Assembly: GCA_938031175.1 (NCBI GenBank)
Contig: CALHGZ010000010.1
Coordinates: 19,508 to 83,507 of the forward strand
Direction of reading: 5' to 3'
Length of the DNA: 64,000 nucleotides
Source: Candidatus Kapaibacterium sp.
GTDB taxonomy: Bacteria > Bacteroidota > Ignavibacteria > Kapaibacteriales > UBA2268
The translations under genes were made by a program, and so were the position numbers. Of this stretch, positions 1 to 8,936 are shown piece after piece. The first letter of the stretch is position 1, and each line of letters starts with the position of its first letter. The notes beneath the pieces are model-generated. The model had not been told where the DNA came from. It made no database searches and was given only the letters and a program-made list of their open reading frames with translations.

Positions 1-1
1 T

Positions 2-178
2 ACGAATTACTATTGGCCATTGGATGAAGTTTTGACAAAATTGGACAATATAATGACAAAAGCTTATCACTCGGTATCAGAACTTGCACGTAGCCGTAAT
101 TTATATATGCGTGATGCTGCTTATATGATTGCAATTTCAAGAGTTGCCGAAGCATGTAAGATGCGTGGATGGGTTTAG
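2..178 (+). CDS. Glu/Leu/Phe/Val (NAD-type glutamate) dehydrogenase, C-terminal fragment
   Basis: This is the last 58 codons of a gene that starts before the window; frame 2 is open from base 2 to the TAG at 176-178. The tail runs through RNLYMRDAAYMIAISRVAEA and ends CKMRGWV. This closely resembles the conserved C-terminus of hexameric glutamate/leucine dehydrogenases, where the last helix carries a 'DAAYxxAxxRVAEAxxxRGW' pattern. The enzyme interconverts glutamate and 2-oxoglutarate with NAD(P). A strong intrinsic terminator follows 22 bases after the stop. The catalytic lysine and nucleotide-binding domains lie outside the window, so substrate and cofactor cannot be judged. Confidence 0.65.
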   Translation, partial: TNYYWPLDEVLTKLDNIMTKAYHSVSELARSRNLYMRDAAYMIAISRVAEACKMRGWV

Positions 179-199
179 GTGCTGATTGAATAAATATCC

Positions 200-232
200 A
201 GGGATTGTTCTTTTCGGAACAATCCCTTTTTC
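200..232 (+). terminator. Rho-independent terminator after the dehydrogenase gene
   Basis: The perfect 11-bp stem AGGGATTGTTC / GAACAATCCCT (200-210 and 217-227) has a six-base loop and runs into TTTTT. It is the only textbook intrinsic terminator noticed in the window and closes the upstream dehydrogenase transcript. Confidence 0.9.
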
Positions 233-249
233 GTTTCAAGTATGTGAAG

Positions 250-257
250 TATTTTTG
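250..257 (+). promoter_or_regulatory. Possible -7 element for the CheY-like gene
   Basis: TATTTTTG matches the Bacteroidota -7 consensus TAnnTTTG and lies 29 bp before the ATG at 287. The position 20 bp upstream reads TTT rather than TTG, so this is a weaker match than the RNA-gene promoters in this window. Confidence 0.3.
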
Positions 258-286
258 CAATATTGATTTATTGAATGATAAATTAA

Positions 287-703
287 ATGAATATCTTAGT
301 AGTTGAACCTTCAATTACCATGCGTAGAATAATTAAGAACACCCTCAATGGAGGCGGTTACCACAGTGTTTTTGAAGCTGTTGATGGTCTTGATGCAATT
401 GAACAGTTGAAATTAAGAAGGATAGATTGTATTTTAACCGAGTGGGATATGCCTAAAATGTCCGGTTTAGCTTTGATCAAAACACTTCGTCTTAATGAAA
501 ATTTCAAGCATATACCTATCATAATGGTTACTGAAAGAGGAAGTAAAAAGGATTTAGTTGAAGCTTTTAAAGCTCATGTCAATGGATATATAGTTAAGCC
601 TTTCAGCAAGCCTTTGCTGATTCAAAAAGTCAAAGAATTGACTGCACATATCAAAAATGTAAATAATATAATAGAAGAAGAGAATTTCGAGCAAGATTTA
701 TGA
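287..703 (+). CDS. CheY-like single-domain response regulator with Glu at the phospho-acceptor site
   Basis: A 138-residue stand-alone receiver domain. The fold signature follows E. coli CheY closely: ILVVEPSITMRRII, then ILTEWDMPKMSG, then IIMVTERGSKK (Thr82) and GYIVKPF (Lys104). The switch Thr and Lys are kept, but the phosphorylatable Asp57 of CheY is Glu52 here, and the Mg-binding Asp12-Asp13 pair is Glu7-Pro8. Such a protein is unlikely to be phosphorylated normally; Asp-to-Glu changes at this site can mimic the active state in some receivers. It has no output domain, so it would act by protein contact. It stands alone between a terminator and the convergent waaA gene, with which its stop overlaps by 6 bp. 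No chemotaxis kinase gene is nearby. Confidence 0.85.
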   Translation: MNILVVEPSITMRRIIKNTLNGGGYHSVFEAVDGLDAIEQLKLRRIDCILTEWDMPKMSGLALIKTLRLNENFKHIPIIMVTERGSKKDLVEAFKAHVNGYIVKPFSKPLLIQKVKELTAHIKNVNNIIEEENFEQDL

Positions 704-1978
704 ATCAGGTTCAGAATTTTTCAGTTTTAAAAAATTTTCTATTATTTTAACTATCTTTTTGCTTTCACCTTTACCAGAGTAAATATAAGCTTTTGTTTTT
801 GCACACAATTCATTATAAAATATATTATCAGAAATAAGTTTATCAACCCAATCGTAAAGTTGAATTGAATTTTTTACTGAATATAATAAACCGAGCTGAT
901 TCAGTTTTATAGCGTCAGGTGAATTATTATATTTAATGCCAACAGCAATTGGCAAGCCGTATCCAGCAGGTTCTGCAACTGAATGGACACCTTTACCAAA
1001 ACCGCCACCAATATAGACAGCATCGGCATAAGAATAGAGACGTAACAAAATACCTATCTTATCAACAATAAGGATTTTGGGGAATTCTTTATATTCAGAA
1101 CCAATTAATGATAATATCTTTGAACGAGGGAACTGGTTTTTTAATCTTACTATATTTTCATTGGTAGGTTCGTGAGGAACAATAATTAGCTTGATATAGT
1201 CTTTTTTTTCGATAAAGTGATAAAATTCACTAATCAAAATTTCATCTTCATACCAAGTACTACCAGCAATGAGTATAAAATCATCGGGTTTTTTGATTAG
1301 GTTCAGAAAGTTAGTTGATTTGGATTGATTTTCAACTATTTCAATTATTCTATCATACCTTGTATCGTAACCTTCTATAATTTCACATTTTAGATCCAAA
1401 CTTTTAAAATAATTGGTATGATAATTACCAACTGTGTGAATAAGGGTTAAAAAATTATAAATTTTACTGAAATAAAATTTATCAAGAAAATTGTTTGTAT
1501 TTGCTGGTTGAGTGGCACAAATTAATATCAAGGGGATTTTTTTTCTGTATGCGTAATAAACCATATTATACCACAAATCATAACGAACAAAAACAATCAG
1601 CGATGGATTTATTTTGTTAACAAATAATTTTACTTTTATAAATGAATCGAAAGGCAGGTAATAAATTTCGTCAGCGTTCGGATAGTTTTTCTGGTTTAAA
1701 TATCCTGATGGGGAATAAAATGTGACAATAATTTTAACATCGGGTCTTAATCTTTTCAGGATTTCTATAATTGGCTTTGCTTGTTCAAATTCACCCATTG
1801 AAGAGGCATGAAACCATACTTTAGTTGAGTAATCTTTGGGAATAAGTTTAATTTGTCTGATTTGTACTTTGGATATTCTTTCACGTTCTCTGTATTTGCG
1901 GTTGAGCATCTGCATAACAATTGATACAAATTTAAAAAAGGGTATGATTATCAGATTATATATCCAAAATTGTAGCAT
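698..1978 (-). CDS. waaA: 3-deoxy-D-manno-octulosonic acid (Kdo) transferase
   Basis: A 426-residue GT30-family glycosyltransferase that adds Kdo from CMP-Kdo to lipid A precursors at the cytoplasmic face of the inner membrane. The N-terminus is a hydrophobic membrane anchor (about residues 1-25). The family motif WFHASSMGEFEQAKP contains the presumed catalytic base Glu63. Later come the VRYDLW segment (usually ExDLWP), the AGSTWYEDE motif that matches the family AGSTxxGEE pattern, and GGGFGKGVHSVAEPAGYG near the donor site. Length is normal. It is the last gene of an enoyl-CoA hydratase-lplA-waaA run (5-bp gap to lplA). Its presence implies a lipopolysaccharide-bearing outer membrane. Confidence 0.93.
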   Translation of the reverse strand: MLQFWIYNLIIIPFFKFVSIVMQMLNRKYRERERISKVQIRQIKLIPKDYSTKVWFHASSMGEFEQAKPIIEILKRLRPDVKIIVTFYSPSGYLNQKNYPNADEIYYLPFDSFIKVKLFVNKINPSLIVFVRYDLWYNMVYYAYRKKIPLILICATQPANTNNFLDKFYFSKIYNFLTLIHTVGNYHTNYFKSLDLKCEIIEGYDTRYDRIIEIVENQSKSTNFLNLIKKPDDFILIAGSTWYEDEILISEFYHFIEKKDYIKLIIVPHEPTNENIVRLKNQFPRSKILSLIGSEYKEFPKILIVDKIGILLRLYSYADAVYIGGGFGKGVHSVAEPAGYGLPIAVGIKYNNSPDAIKLNQLGLLYSVKNSIQLYDWVDKLISDNIFYNELCAKTKAYIYSGKGESKKIVKIIENFLKLKNSEPDS

Positions 1979-1983
1979 TTGGA

Positions 1984-2958
1984 TCAGAATAATGAGTTAA
2001 TAAATTCATCAGATTCTAAATTAAATTTCTGCCAATCAAAATCAGATTTTGAAATCATTTCTTTGATATTTTCTAATGTATGATTTTGATTAATCAATAA
2101 ATTTTCAAGTTGTTTAATTCTGTGATTTTCATAAATAATATAAACTTTTTTAATTACACCGTTATCAACTGTCATTTCAATATTAATAATTCCATTCTTT
2201 AATTTCATATTATTAGTAAATTCATAATCGGCGTGATATGCAAAATTCCAATCCCATTTTGAATATTTTTTTAATACCAATTTTTCAATATTCTCGATAT
2301 CGTTATGATTTAGGTTATAATAAGTTTCTGAATGATAAAAATTGCTAACAAAATTAATTAATTTATTTTTGAAAATATCAATTGTATCATTTGTAGCAGT
2401 AATTTCTGATATATTAGTAACATTGCTTCTGACAGATTTTAATTTTTTATCATTGTATTTATTGGGAACAACTTTTAATGATTCGTTCAAAGCGATTAAG
2501 TCAGTTGAGAAGAGCAAAGTACCGTGATGAATTATTCGATTTTTGTGAATATGTTCAGCATTACCGGAAATTTTATAACCATTGTAAACAAGGCTATTTC
2601 TACCATCAAAGCTTGTTTCTAAATCATATTCCTTTTTTAAAAAATTGATTATAGGTTGGGTGTATTTAATAAAATCAGATAATTTTTCTGGTTGCCCGCT
2701 TGAAATAAAGGCAAAATTTAAATTTCCTTTATCATGGTACACAGTTCCACCGCCTGATAAGCGTCTTATCACTGGTATATTATTTTTTTTGATGTAGTGA
2801 TAATTAATTTCGGACATTGCATTTTGATGTTTTCCTACGATAACTGAACTGTTGTTACTATAGACTAAGAAATAATCTTCTTTCTTTTGGTGAAGGATAT
2901 ACTCCTCTAAAGCAATATTAAAGTAGGGTTCCAAACTTGTATTATCTATTAAAAGCAT
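1984..2958 (-). CDS. lplA: Lipoate-protein ligase A
   Basis: This enzyme activates lipoate with ATP and transfers it to lysines of 2-oxoacid dehydrogenase and glycine-cleavage H proteins. From the chosen ATG at 2958 the protein is 324 residues and begins MLLIDNTSLEPYFNIALEEY, as LplA proteins do. The hallmark RRLSGGGTVYHD is at residues 65-76 and the lipoyl-AMP-binding lysine lies in GYKISGNA (Lys129). A C-terminal accessory domain follows. The frame is open upstream to a TTG at 3003 that would overlap the hydratase gene by 11 bp; I prefer the ATG because the family starts there. Neither start has a clear Shine-Dalgarno sequence. Confidence 0.9.
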   Translation of the reverse strand: MLLIDNTSLEPYFNIALEEYILHQKKEDYFLVYSNNSSVIVGKHQNAMSEINYHYIKKNNIPVIRRLSGGGTVYHDKGNLNFAFISSGQPEKLSDFIKYTQPIINFLKKEYDLETSFDGRNSLVYNGYKISGNAEHIHKNRIIHHGTLLFSTDLIALNESLKVVPNKYNDKKLKSVRSNVTNISEITATNDTIDIFKNKLINFVSNFYHSETYYNLNHNDIENIEKLVLKKYSKWDWNFAYHADYEFTNNMKLKNGIINIEMTVDNGVIKKVYIIYENHRIKQLENLLINQNHTLENIKEMISKSDFDWQKFNLESDEFINSLF

Positions 2959-2992
2959 AATTTCGTGATATTTAAAATTTTCTGATTTGTTG

Positions 2993-3775
2993 TTAATCAC
3001 CAACGAAATTAGGCTTTCTTTTCTCTAAAAATGCCAAAGTGCCTTCTTTGAAATCTTTAGTACCACAAACTTGTCCAAATATTTTTGATTCGTATTTAAG
3101 TCCCTCAGCAATACTTAAATTTAATGAGGCATTAATGCAATCAATAGCAGCAGACACAGCAATCTGACCTTTAGTCAAAACGTTTTGCAAAAATTCTTCT
3201 GTTTTTAGCATTAATTCCTGATGAGGAAAAACTTTATTGACTAAACCAATTTTTTCAGCTTCATACGCATCAATAATATTGGCGCTGATGATTAGCTCAA
3301 TAGCTTTAGCATATCCGACAAGATGAGTTAATCTTTGAGTAGCACCATAACCGGGTATAATTCCAAGATTTACTTCTGGTTGGCCAAATTTAGCATTCTC
3401 AGAGGCAAATCTTAAATGACAAGCTAAAGTAAGCTCGCAACCACCACCAAGAGCAAAACCGTTAACAGCTGCTATGGTTGGAATTTTCAATTGAGCTAGA
3501 CGAGACATAACTTTCGAGCCGTGTTCAGAAAATAATTTACCACTTCTATCATCGGATTCGTGCAATTCTTTGATATCGGCACCTGCTGCAAATGCTTTAT
3601 CTCCACTACCTGTCAAAATTATACCATGTATGTCCCTATTTAGTTCTACTTTTTTTATAATATCATCGAGTTCGTTGAACATAAGAGAATTTAGGGCATT
3701 CAACTTGTCGGGGCGATTTAGTTTCACGATAATATAATTTTGCTTTTCTTCTACTAAAATTGTTTCGTAATTCAT
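2993..3775 (-). CDS. Enoyl-CoA hydratase/isomerase (crotonase) family protein
   Basis: A 260-residue crotonase-fold enzyme. Both catalytic glutamates of the hydratase subgroup are present: Glu114 in LGGGCELTLA and Glu134 in GQPEVNLGIIPG. The oxyanion-hole segments AFAAGADIKE and NGFALGGG are also intact, so syn-hydration of trans-2-enoyl-CoA is expected. The start at 3775 is favoured over the upstream ATG at 3838 because AGGTGA sits 6 bp before it and the protein then begins at the family's usual point. It is first in a run with lplA and waaA, without an obvious functional link. Substrate chain length cannot be read from sequence. Confidence 0.9.
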   Translation of the reverse strand: MNYETILVEEKQNYIIVKLNRPDKLNALNSLMFNELDDIIKKVELNRDIHGIILTGSGDKAFAAGADIKELHESDDRSGKLFSEHGSKVMSRLAQLKIPTIAAVNGFALGGGCELTLACHLRFASENAKFGQPEVNLGIIPGYGATQRLTHLVGYAKAIELIISANIIDAYEAEKIGLVNKVFPHQELMLKTEEFLQNVLTKGQIAVSAAIDCINASLNLSIAEGLKYESKIFGQVCGTKDFKEGTLAFLEKRKPNFVGD

Positions 3776-3880
3776 AACTATCACCTGATATTGTTCAGAA
3801 AAAAATAACTGCAATATATCAATTACAATTGACATCACAAATCGAAAATTCTTAGATTTTAGTATAAATCAGTTTTTGAT

Positions 3881-3888
3881 TATCTTTG
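3881..3888 (+). promoter_or_regulatory. Possible -7 element for the phosphodiester glycosidase gene
   Basis: TATCTTTG matches TAnnTTTG and lies 26 bp before the ATG at 3915. At the 20-bp spacing the -33 position is TTT instead of TTG. Confidence 0.35.
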
Positions 3889-3914
3889 GAAAATAAAAAT
3901 TCTTAATAAAAAAA

Positions 3915-5246
3915 ATGTTTACAAATAGATTTATTTTATTCTTATTCATTTTCTGCATACTTTTTTACAACCAAGAGCTTTTAGCAAGCAAGAAAAAACA
4001 AGTTTCAGTCAGCTTTACAAAATTAAATGAGCAAGATCTTGATTTAAATGTAAAATACACAAAATATATATTTAAGAATGGAAGATATAGTCATAAAATT
4101 CATTCAGTCACAGTTGATTTAAGAGATTCTACTTTGAAACCGGAAATTTTATTGAGTTTAAATACAATAGGTGAATTAGATAAGCTTATTAATACAGTAA
4201 ATGTTTTTCAAAATGAAAATGAGAAAAAAGTTTTGGCAGCAATTAATGCCAGTTTCTGGCGGGCATATTCTTTATTACCCATTGGACCTACAATTATCAA
4301 CGGTGAACTAGTTGAGATGATTACCTATAAAAAGTGGAGTAGCGCTTTTTTTGATAAAAACAATCATTTATATATTGATAATTTTTTTGTTTCAGGTGAA
4401 ATAAAACTCCCTTCAAAAAAATCTTTTAAAATTAATTCGGTAAATCGGAGACTTGATTCCATTGGACTTGTATTGTATAATAGACATTACGGTAATTCAC
4501 TACCATTCATTAAGGAAAAAAAGGTTAATGAAGAATTTAAAAAAATTTTATCTGAATCAACTATTTTCAATGATTCTACTGAATTTGATATTGATGTTGA
4601 AGAGCTTAGAAAAGAAATTCTATCGCAAAAGATTTTGTCGAACCTTGAATTCAGGTTAAATAAAATTCTTGTTGAATATATCGAACCACCAGCAGTAAAT
4701 AAACCTATAAAATGCCGTGTTGTGAATATAGTGAATGGTTCTGTTAATATGCCTGAAAATGGATGTATCATATCCTTAGGCGATGATTTCCCTTTGGAGT
4801 TACTACCGATTAAGAATGATACAATTGAAATTCATTTTGAAACAAATGTACATAAAAAGATAGTTTTCATTAATGGTATTTCCGGTACTCCAAGGCTTGT
4901 TAGAAATGGTGTAGCAAAACATGAAGCCTATCAAGAAGGTTCGAAGGGTAGAAGATTTATTTATAGGATGCTTCCACGAACAGCTATTGGAACTGATAAG
5001 AATCGTGAAAAATTATTTTTGGTCTGTATTGAGCCGGGTACAGGTAGATATAATTTTGGTGCTAATTTATCACAATTATCAATTATTATGAAAAGGCTTG
5101 GTGCTTATAATGCTATGAATTTAGATGGTGGAGGCTCATCCGTTATGGTTATAAATAACGGTGAAATTAACAAAGTTAGTTCATTGGAGGGGAGGAGAAT
5201 TTCTGTTGGATTAGCAATTAGTAAATTTTTAAAGAGAATAAATTAG
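3915..5246 (+). CDS. Secreted phosphodiester glycosidase family (NAGPA/DUF2233) protein
   Basis: A 443-residue exported protein with a signal peptide (hydrophobic residues 7-22, likely cut after LLAS). The C-terminal half carries the NAGPA-domain signature: RTAIGTDKNREKLFLVCIEPG, then NAMNLDGGGSSVMVINNGEI near residues 396-415. This family includes the mammalian 'uncovering enzyme' that removes GlcNAc from phosphodiesters, and bacterial members that act on sugar phosphodiesters of envelope polymers. The region 160-270 is a poorly conserved insertion. It converges with the NamZ-like gene, overlapping by 18 bp at the stops; both may process envelope glycans. The exact substrate is unknown. Confidence 0.8.
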   Translation: MFTNRFILFLFIFCILFYNQELLASKKKQVSVSFTKLNEQDLDLNVKYTKYIFKNGRYSHKIHSVTVDLRDSTLKPEILLSLNTIGELDKLINTVNVFQNENEKKVLAAINASFWRAYSLLPIGPTIINGELVEMITYKKWSSAFFDKNNHLYIDNFFVSGEIKLPSKKSFKINSVNRRLDSIGLVLYNRHYGNSLPFIKEKKVNEEFKKILSESTIFNDSTEFDIDVEELRKEILSQKILSNLEFRLNKILVEYIEPPAVNKPIKCRVVNIVNGSVNMPENGCIISLGDDFPLELLPIKNDTIEIHFETNVHKKIVFINGISGTPRLVRNGVAKHEAYQEGSKGRRFIYRMLPRTAIGTDKNREKLFLVCIEPGTGRYNFGANLSQLSIIMKRLGAYNAMNLDGGGSSVMVINNGEINKVSSLEGRRISVGLAISKFLKRIN

Positions 5247-6485
5247 ATATTTTTTTCTTATCTGAATATAATTTTCAATACCATTTGAAGCAAATTCAAG
5301 TAGTTCATTGAGTTCAGCAACAAGTAGTTTGTCAAAAAATGTATTGCTTCCTGTTACTTTCTTAAACATAGATACAGCGGATTTTTTCATATTTGTTTTG
5401 AAGATTTCTGGATTAAATTTTCTTATAGCATAAATGAGTTTAATACCACTTTTATAAGGGGTGAATAAATTAGTGATATTAAACATCAGAAATAAAGAGT
5501 TTGGATTGTTTAAATCTTGGGATAAATTAAATCTATTATTGTAAGTTTCCGTACATTCAACACCATAATTATCCAAACTATTAAAATATTGCATTATTTC
5601 TTTAGCTTTCATATTTTTATAACTAATGTACTGAAATGGTACAGCCTTGCCGATAGCAATATTGAATATTTGTAATTCGCCATAGATACCGATCATAGCA
5701 GCACCACGAATAGCATCAACAGTGGGAATATTAGGTGAAGTTGGGTGCCAAGCGAGCCCTGTATCTTCCCATTGCATCCAACGTTTCCAATTTTCAAGTT
5801 TAATGATTTCAAGTTGACATTTCAATTCTTGCCCCAAGTCTTGTGATAGCCATCCTTCATCGTTTATCATTAGAGCAAGTTCGCCAATTGTCAAACCATA
5901 GACATAGGGAATAGGTACAATACAAACAAATGATTTTATACCGGGTTCTGGTATGTTACCGTCAATAATTAAACCACCCAATGGATTTGGTCGGTCAAGA
6001 ACTATTACTTTTTTATTGTTTTCGGCACATGCCTGCATCATATAATACATTGAACTGATATAAGTATATGAACGAATTCCGATATCTTGCAAGTCAATTA
6101 TGATTAAATCCAATTCTTCAAGCATAGATTTGGTAGGCTTTCTGTATTTACCGTATAGAGAAATTGCAGGAATGCCAAATACAGAATCGTCGCTTACGTA
6201 TTGTCCTGCTTTGAAATTTGTGTGAAATCCATGTTCAGGTGTGAATATTTTTTTGGGTGTTATATTTGCATCGAGGAAATTTTCTATAATATGATTACCT
6301 TTTGAATCTCTACTCGCATTATTGCATAAAATCCCTATTTTTTTGTTGGCTAATTCATCATATTTTTTTTCAAAAAGTAATTCGGAACCTAATTTGATAT
6401 TTTGAGGAAAAGTATAATGAATTTGAATGATGAATAGAATTTTAATTAATAATAAAGTATTTGCTTTTTTATGTGTAAATTTCAT
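5229..6485 (-). CDS. NamZ-type exo-beta-N-acetylmuramidase (DUF1343)
   Basis: A 418-residue exported protein: signal peptide at residues 1-28 (LLLIKILFIIQIHYTFPQ), then a DUF1343 domain. Family hallmarks are GILCNNASRDSKG, the FTPEHGFH segment, IDLQDIGIRSYTYISSM, VLDRPNPLGG and the late LAWHPTSPNIPT. The characterised member, Bacillus subtilis NamZ, removes N-acetylmuramic acid from the non-reducing end of peptidoglycan fragments. Here it probably acts in the periplasm in wall recycling. The intergenic space to the divergent TetR-like gene is 105 bp of almost pure A+T with no clear promoter motif. Confidence 0.85.
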   Translation of the reverse strand: MKFTHKKANTLLLIKILFIIQIHYTFPQNIKLGSELLFEKKYDELANKKIGILCNNASRDSKGNHIIENFLDANITPKKIFTPEHGFHTNFKAGQYVSDDSVFGIPAISLYGKYRKPTKSMLEELDLIIIDLQDIGIRSYTYISSMYYMMQACAENNKKVIVLDRPNPLGGLIIDGNIPEPGIKSFVCIVPIPYVYGLTIGELALMINDEGWLSQDLGQELKCQLEIIKLENWKRWMQWEDTGLAWHPTSPNIPTVDAIRGAAMIGIYGELQIFNIAIGKAVPFQYISYKNMKAKEIMQYFNSLDNYGVECTETYNNRFNLSQDLNNPNSLFLMFNITNLFTPYKSGIKLIYAIRKFNPEIFKTNMKKSAVSMFKKVTGSNTFFDKLLVAELNELLEFASNGIENYIQIRKKYLIYSL

Positions 6486-6590
6486 TTGTTGATTTTTCTT
6501 GATTTTTTTTAATTTTAAAATATTATTATAAAAAATTTTTATTTATTATGCTTTTAAAATATAAAATTAAACAAAAAAGATAGATTAATA

Positions 6591-7184
6591 ATGGACGATT
6601 TATACAGTACTTGCAATGATTTATTCGATAGCAACTTTAATTTAAACAAATGGCTCAGTGGAGTTATTGATTATATCTGCAGTACAGGTTGGATTGATGA
6701 ATTTGATTTAAATGAATTAGCTCAGTATTTAAATGAACCAGTTGAGGGATTTTATGAATATTATCAAGACATTAATCAACTGATTGATGATATTTTACGA
6801 TTTTATCATCAACGTCACCATAGATACTATATTGAAATGTTAAAAAAGTTAGAAGGAACCCTTAAAGATAAGATTGTGTTTGCTTTCTTAAGGTATATTG
6901 AGCGTGATGATTTAAAATTTGATATAGCAATTAGAAATTTTGCCCGCAAGAACATAAATGTAAATAGCTTTTTGAAAAGATTAGATAAGCAAAAAATTAA
7001 TAGTTTAATAAATATTTTGCTTGATGATGGTTTTAGCCAAGAAGAGGCAGAAACGAGAGCTAATTTGCTTTACTATGATTTTTTAGGGAAGATGCAATAT
7101 TTATCACAGCATAGAACCCTTGAAAAGAAAATGGATGACTTTATTCGTACACTGGATATTATAATCAAAAAGTTTGAATCTTGA
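6591..7184 (+). CDS. TetR/AcrR-like transcriptional regulator
   Basis: A 197-residue all-helical protein. Residues 18-65 resemble the TetR DNA-binding region: a first helix, then DLNELAQYLNEPVEGFYEYY in place of the usual 'ISxxAGVSxGxxYxYF' turn and recognition helix, followed by DINQLIDDILRFY. The remainder is a helical ligand/dimerisation domain with no recognisable relatives. The helix-turn-helix is divergent (no Gly-Val turn), so DNA binding is likely but not certain. It is divergent from the muramidase gene and ends 3 bp from the convergent TPR gene. Confidence 0.6.
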   Translation: MDDLYSTCNDLFDSNFNLNKWLSGVIDYICSTGWIDEFDLNELAQYLNEPVEGFYEYYQDINQLIDDILRFYHQRHHRYYIEMLKKLEGTLKDKIVFAFLRYIERDDLKFDIAIRNFARKNINVNSFLKRLDKQKINSLINILLDDGFSQEEAETRANLLYYDFLGKMQYLSQHRTLEKKMDDFIRTLDIIIKKFES

Positions 7185-7187
7185 GTA

Positions 7188-8354
7188 TTACTGACCGTAA
7201 GGTGTTTTAATGAAGCTATTTGCTTGTTGATGTGAGTCCTGATATTCTTTCATTTTAAGAACTTTTCGATATTGGTTCAGAGCTAAATCTCTTTTACCTT
7301 GTAAATCATAAATATTTCCAATTTTTAAATTAAGTCTAACCATAAATCCAGATGGTTCTTTGTCAATTCTACGGCTAGCTTCATCGCATTTATAAAAATA
7401 TTGAAGAGCTTTATCGTAATCTTCTTTATACATAAGAGCCATACCAATATAGTAAAGAGCTTCTCTTGCTGTGTATATTTCATATCCTGGCTTTTTATCG
7501 ATATAACGATTCAACGCCTCTCTCCAAGTATCTTCCATTTTTTCTCTAAAGCCCATAACAACATATAAACGTCCGAGAAATCTATGGAAATAGGGATTAT
7601 TTGGGTATTTTGAGTATAATTCTTCAGCTAAATCGAGTGCTTTGGAATAATTGTTTTCGTATTGGTAATAAATTTGTAAAAGGACAACTTTAGCCTCAAT
7701 TGTGGCATAACGAGCGTGGCGCGATGCTGCTTGTAATTGAAGTAACCCAATTACTTTATCTCCTTGAGGTAAAAATACCATTAACGGTTTAAGTAAAGGA
7801 TATTCTTCCTGAAACTTAATTGAAAAATAATTATAAATGCCTGTACCCAGCATAATATCGTGATTGTTGGGAGCAATTTTTTGACATCTTTGTAAAATTT
7901 CAAGACCTTCTTTAGCGTCACGGGCAGCCTTAACCCAGCTTTGTCTTATTGCATAATATCTGCCCCTGTAACCAATTGCACCACCTTTAAAAAAAAGTGC
8001 ATTTATATCGTAGGCATTACTATCGAGCAAAGTATTACAAATCTTTATAACATTTTCAATTTTTTCAAGAAAACCAGTATCATATTCATCTGTTTCTCTA
8101 TATAGCCATATTTTCCACCAGTCGATCATTGCACTCAAGAAATAACCTGCAGGGTGTTCAGGATATAGTCTAATTACTTCCTGAAAACATTCTTCCGCTT
8201 TATCGAATTCGATATTATAAATATAATCAGAGCCTAATTTGACCAAGCTATCAGCATCATTACGCATAATAGCCCATTGGCTTTGTGCTGTGTAGGAAAT
8301 ATATAAAATGGAAGTTAAGATTATTATAGTATGCCAATTCCTCATTGCTATCAT
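7188..8354 (-). CDS. Exported TPR-repeat protein
   Basis: 388 residues with an N-terminal signal peptide (MRNWHTIIILTSILYISYT, from Met4). The rest is built from tetratricopeptide-like helical hairpins. Clear repeat units are FDKAEECFQEVIRLYPEHPA near residue 50, NYSKALDLAEELYSKYPNNP near 235, and DYDKALQYFYKCDEA near 320. TPR solenoids bind partner proteins; no enzymatic motif is present. Met4 at 8345 is an equally good start. No function can be assigned beyond a periplasmic or envelope scaffold. Confidence 0.75.
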   Translation of the reverse strand: MIAMRNWHTIIILTSILYISYTAQSQWAIMRNDADSLVKLGSDYIYNIEFDKAEECFQEVIRLYPEHPAGYFLSAMIDWWKIWLYRETDEYDTGFLEKIENVIKICNTLLDSNAYDINALFFKGGAIGYRGRYYAIRQSWVKAARDAKEGLEILQRCQKIAPNNHDIMLGTGIYNYFSIKFQEEYPLLKPLMVFLPQGDKVIGLLQLQAASRHARYATIEAKVVLLQIYYQYENNYSKALDLAEELYSKYPNNPYFHRFLGRLYVVMGFREKMEDTWREALNRYIDKKPGYEIYTAREALYYIGMALMYKEDYDKALQYFYKCDEASRRIDKEPSGFMVRLNLKIGNIYDLQGKRDLALNQYRKVLKMKEYQDSHQQANSFIKTPYGQ

Positions 8355-8401
8355 TAATTAGAATTAAACCGAAAATATTGACGAAAAATTAACTTAAGAA
8401 T

Positions 8402-8935
8402 TTAAATTTTACTATAGAATTCTGCATCGGATAAAATTATAGAGGAGCTTATTTGCCATATTAATGAAGATATTAAGCCAAGTATAGGATAAAGACCACT
8501 TCCATTATCAATCAAATATGAAACATAGGAAACTAGAGATGGTATAAATACCGAGTAAATTATAATTTTAATAATTGAATCTTTTGGATAGGTTTTGATA
8601 GTATATAGTCCTAAAATTATATAAAAAAATATAGTACCCATTGATAATGCTATAAATATTGAAAAATAGGCAAATGTTTTTGAAAAAAATATGTACAATG
8701 CAATATAGAATGGGATTATAAGCAATATGAGAAATAAAAGTTTGCCAAAAGATGTGAGTTTTAGCAAGCCTAACTTAATATAAGTTGTCCTGAGAGCAAA
8801 AATAAAAATTACTCCTGAGAAAAAAGCAATGTAATAAGCCAAAATTGGAGTAAAGTAGGAAAATATCAAAATTGATAAAAATGTGATTAAAATAGCTTTA
8901 ATACAATATTTTTTGATGATAGAATAGTCAGGCAT
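8402..8935 (-). CDS. Small polytopic membrane protein of unknown function
   Basis: 177 residues with about five or six hydrophobic helices (about 14-32, 34-50, 60-80, 85-108, 120-140, 150-172) joined by short loops. I see no catalytic motif and do not recognise a family. It starts 1 bp after the CPBP protease gene ends on the same strand, so the two are very probably co-transcribed. Confidence 0.65.
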   Translation of the reverse strand: MPDYSIIKKYCIKAILITFLSILIFSYFTPILAYYIAFFSGVIFIFALRTTYIKLGLLKLTSFGKLLFLILLIIPFYIALYIFFSKTFAYFSIFIALSMGTIFFYIILGLYTIKTYPKDSIIKIIIYSVFIPSLVSYVSYLIDNGSGLYPILGLISSLIWQISSSIILSDAEFYSKI

Positions 8936-8936
8936 T

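Noticed and set aside
2342..2527. Forward ORF inside lplA
   Set aside because: Shadow frame of a well-supported reverse-strand gene; no motif and no ribosome site.
4453..4771. Short ORFs on both strands within the phosphodiester glycosidase gene
   Set aside because: Both lie inside a continuous, family-supported frame and have low-complexity composition.
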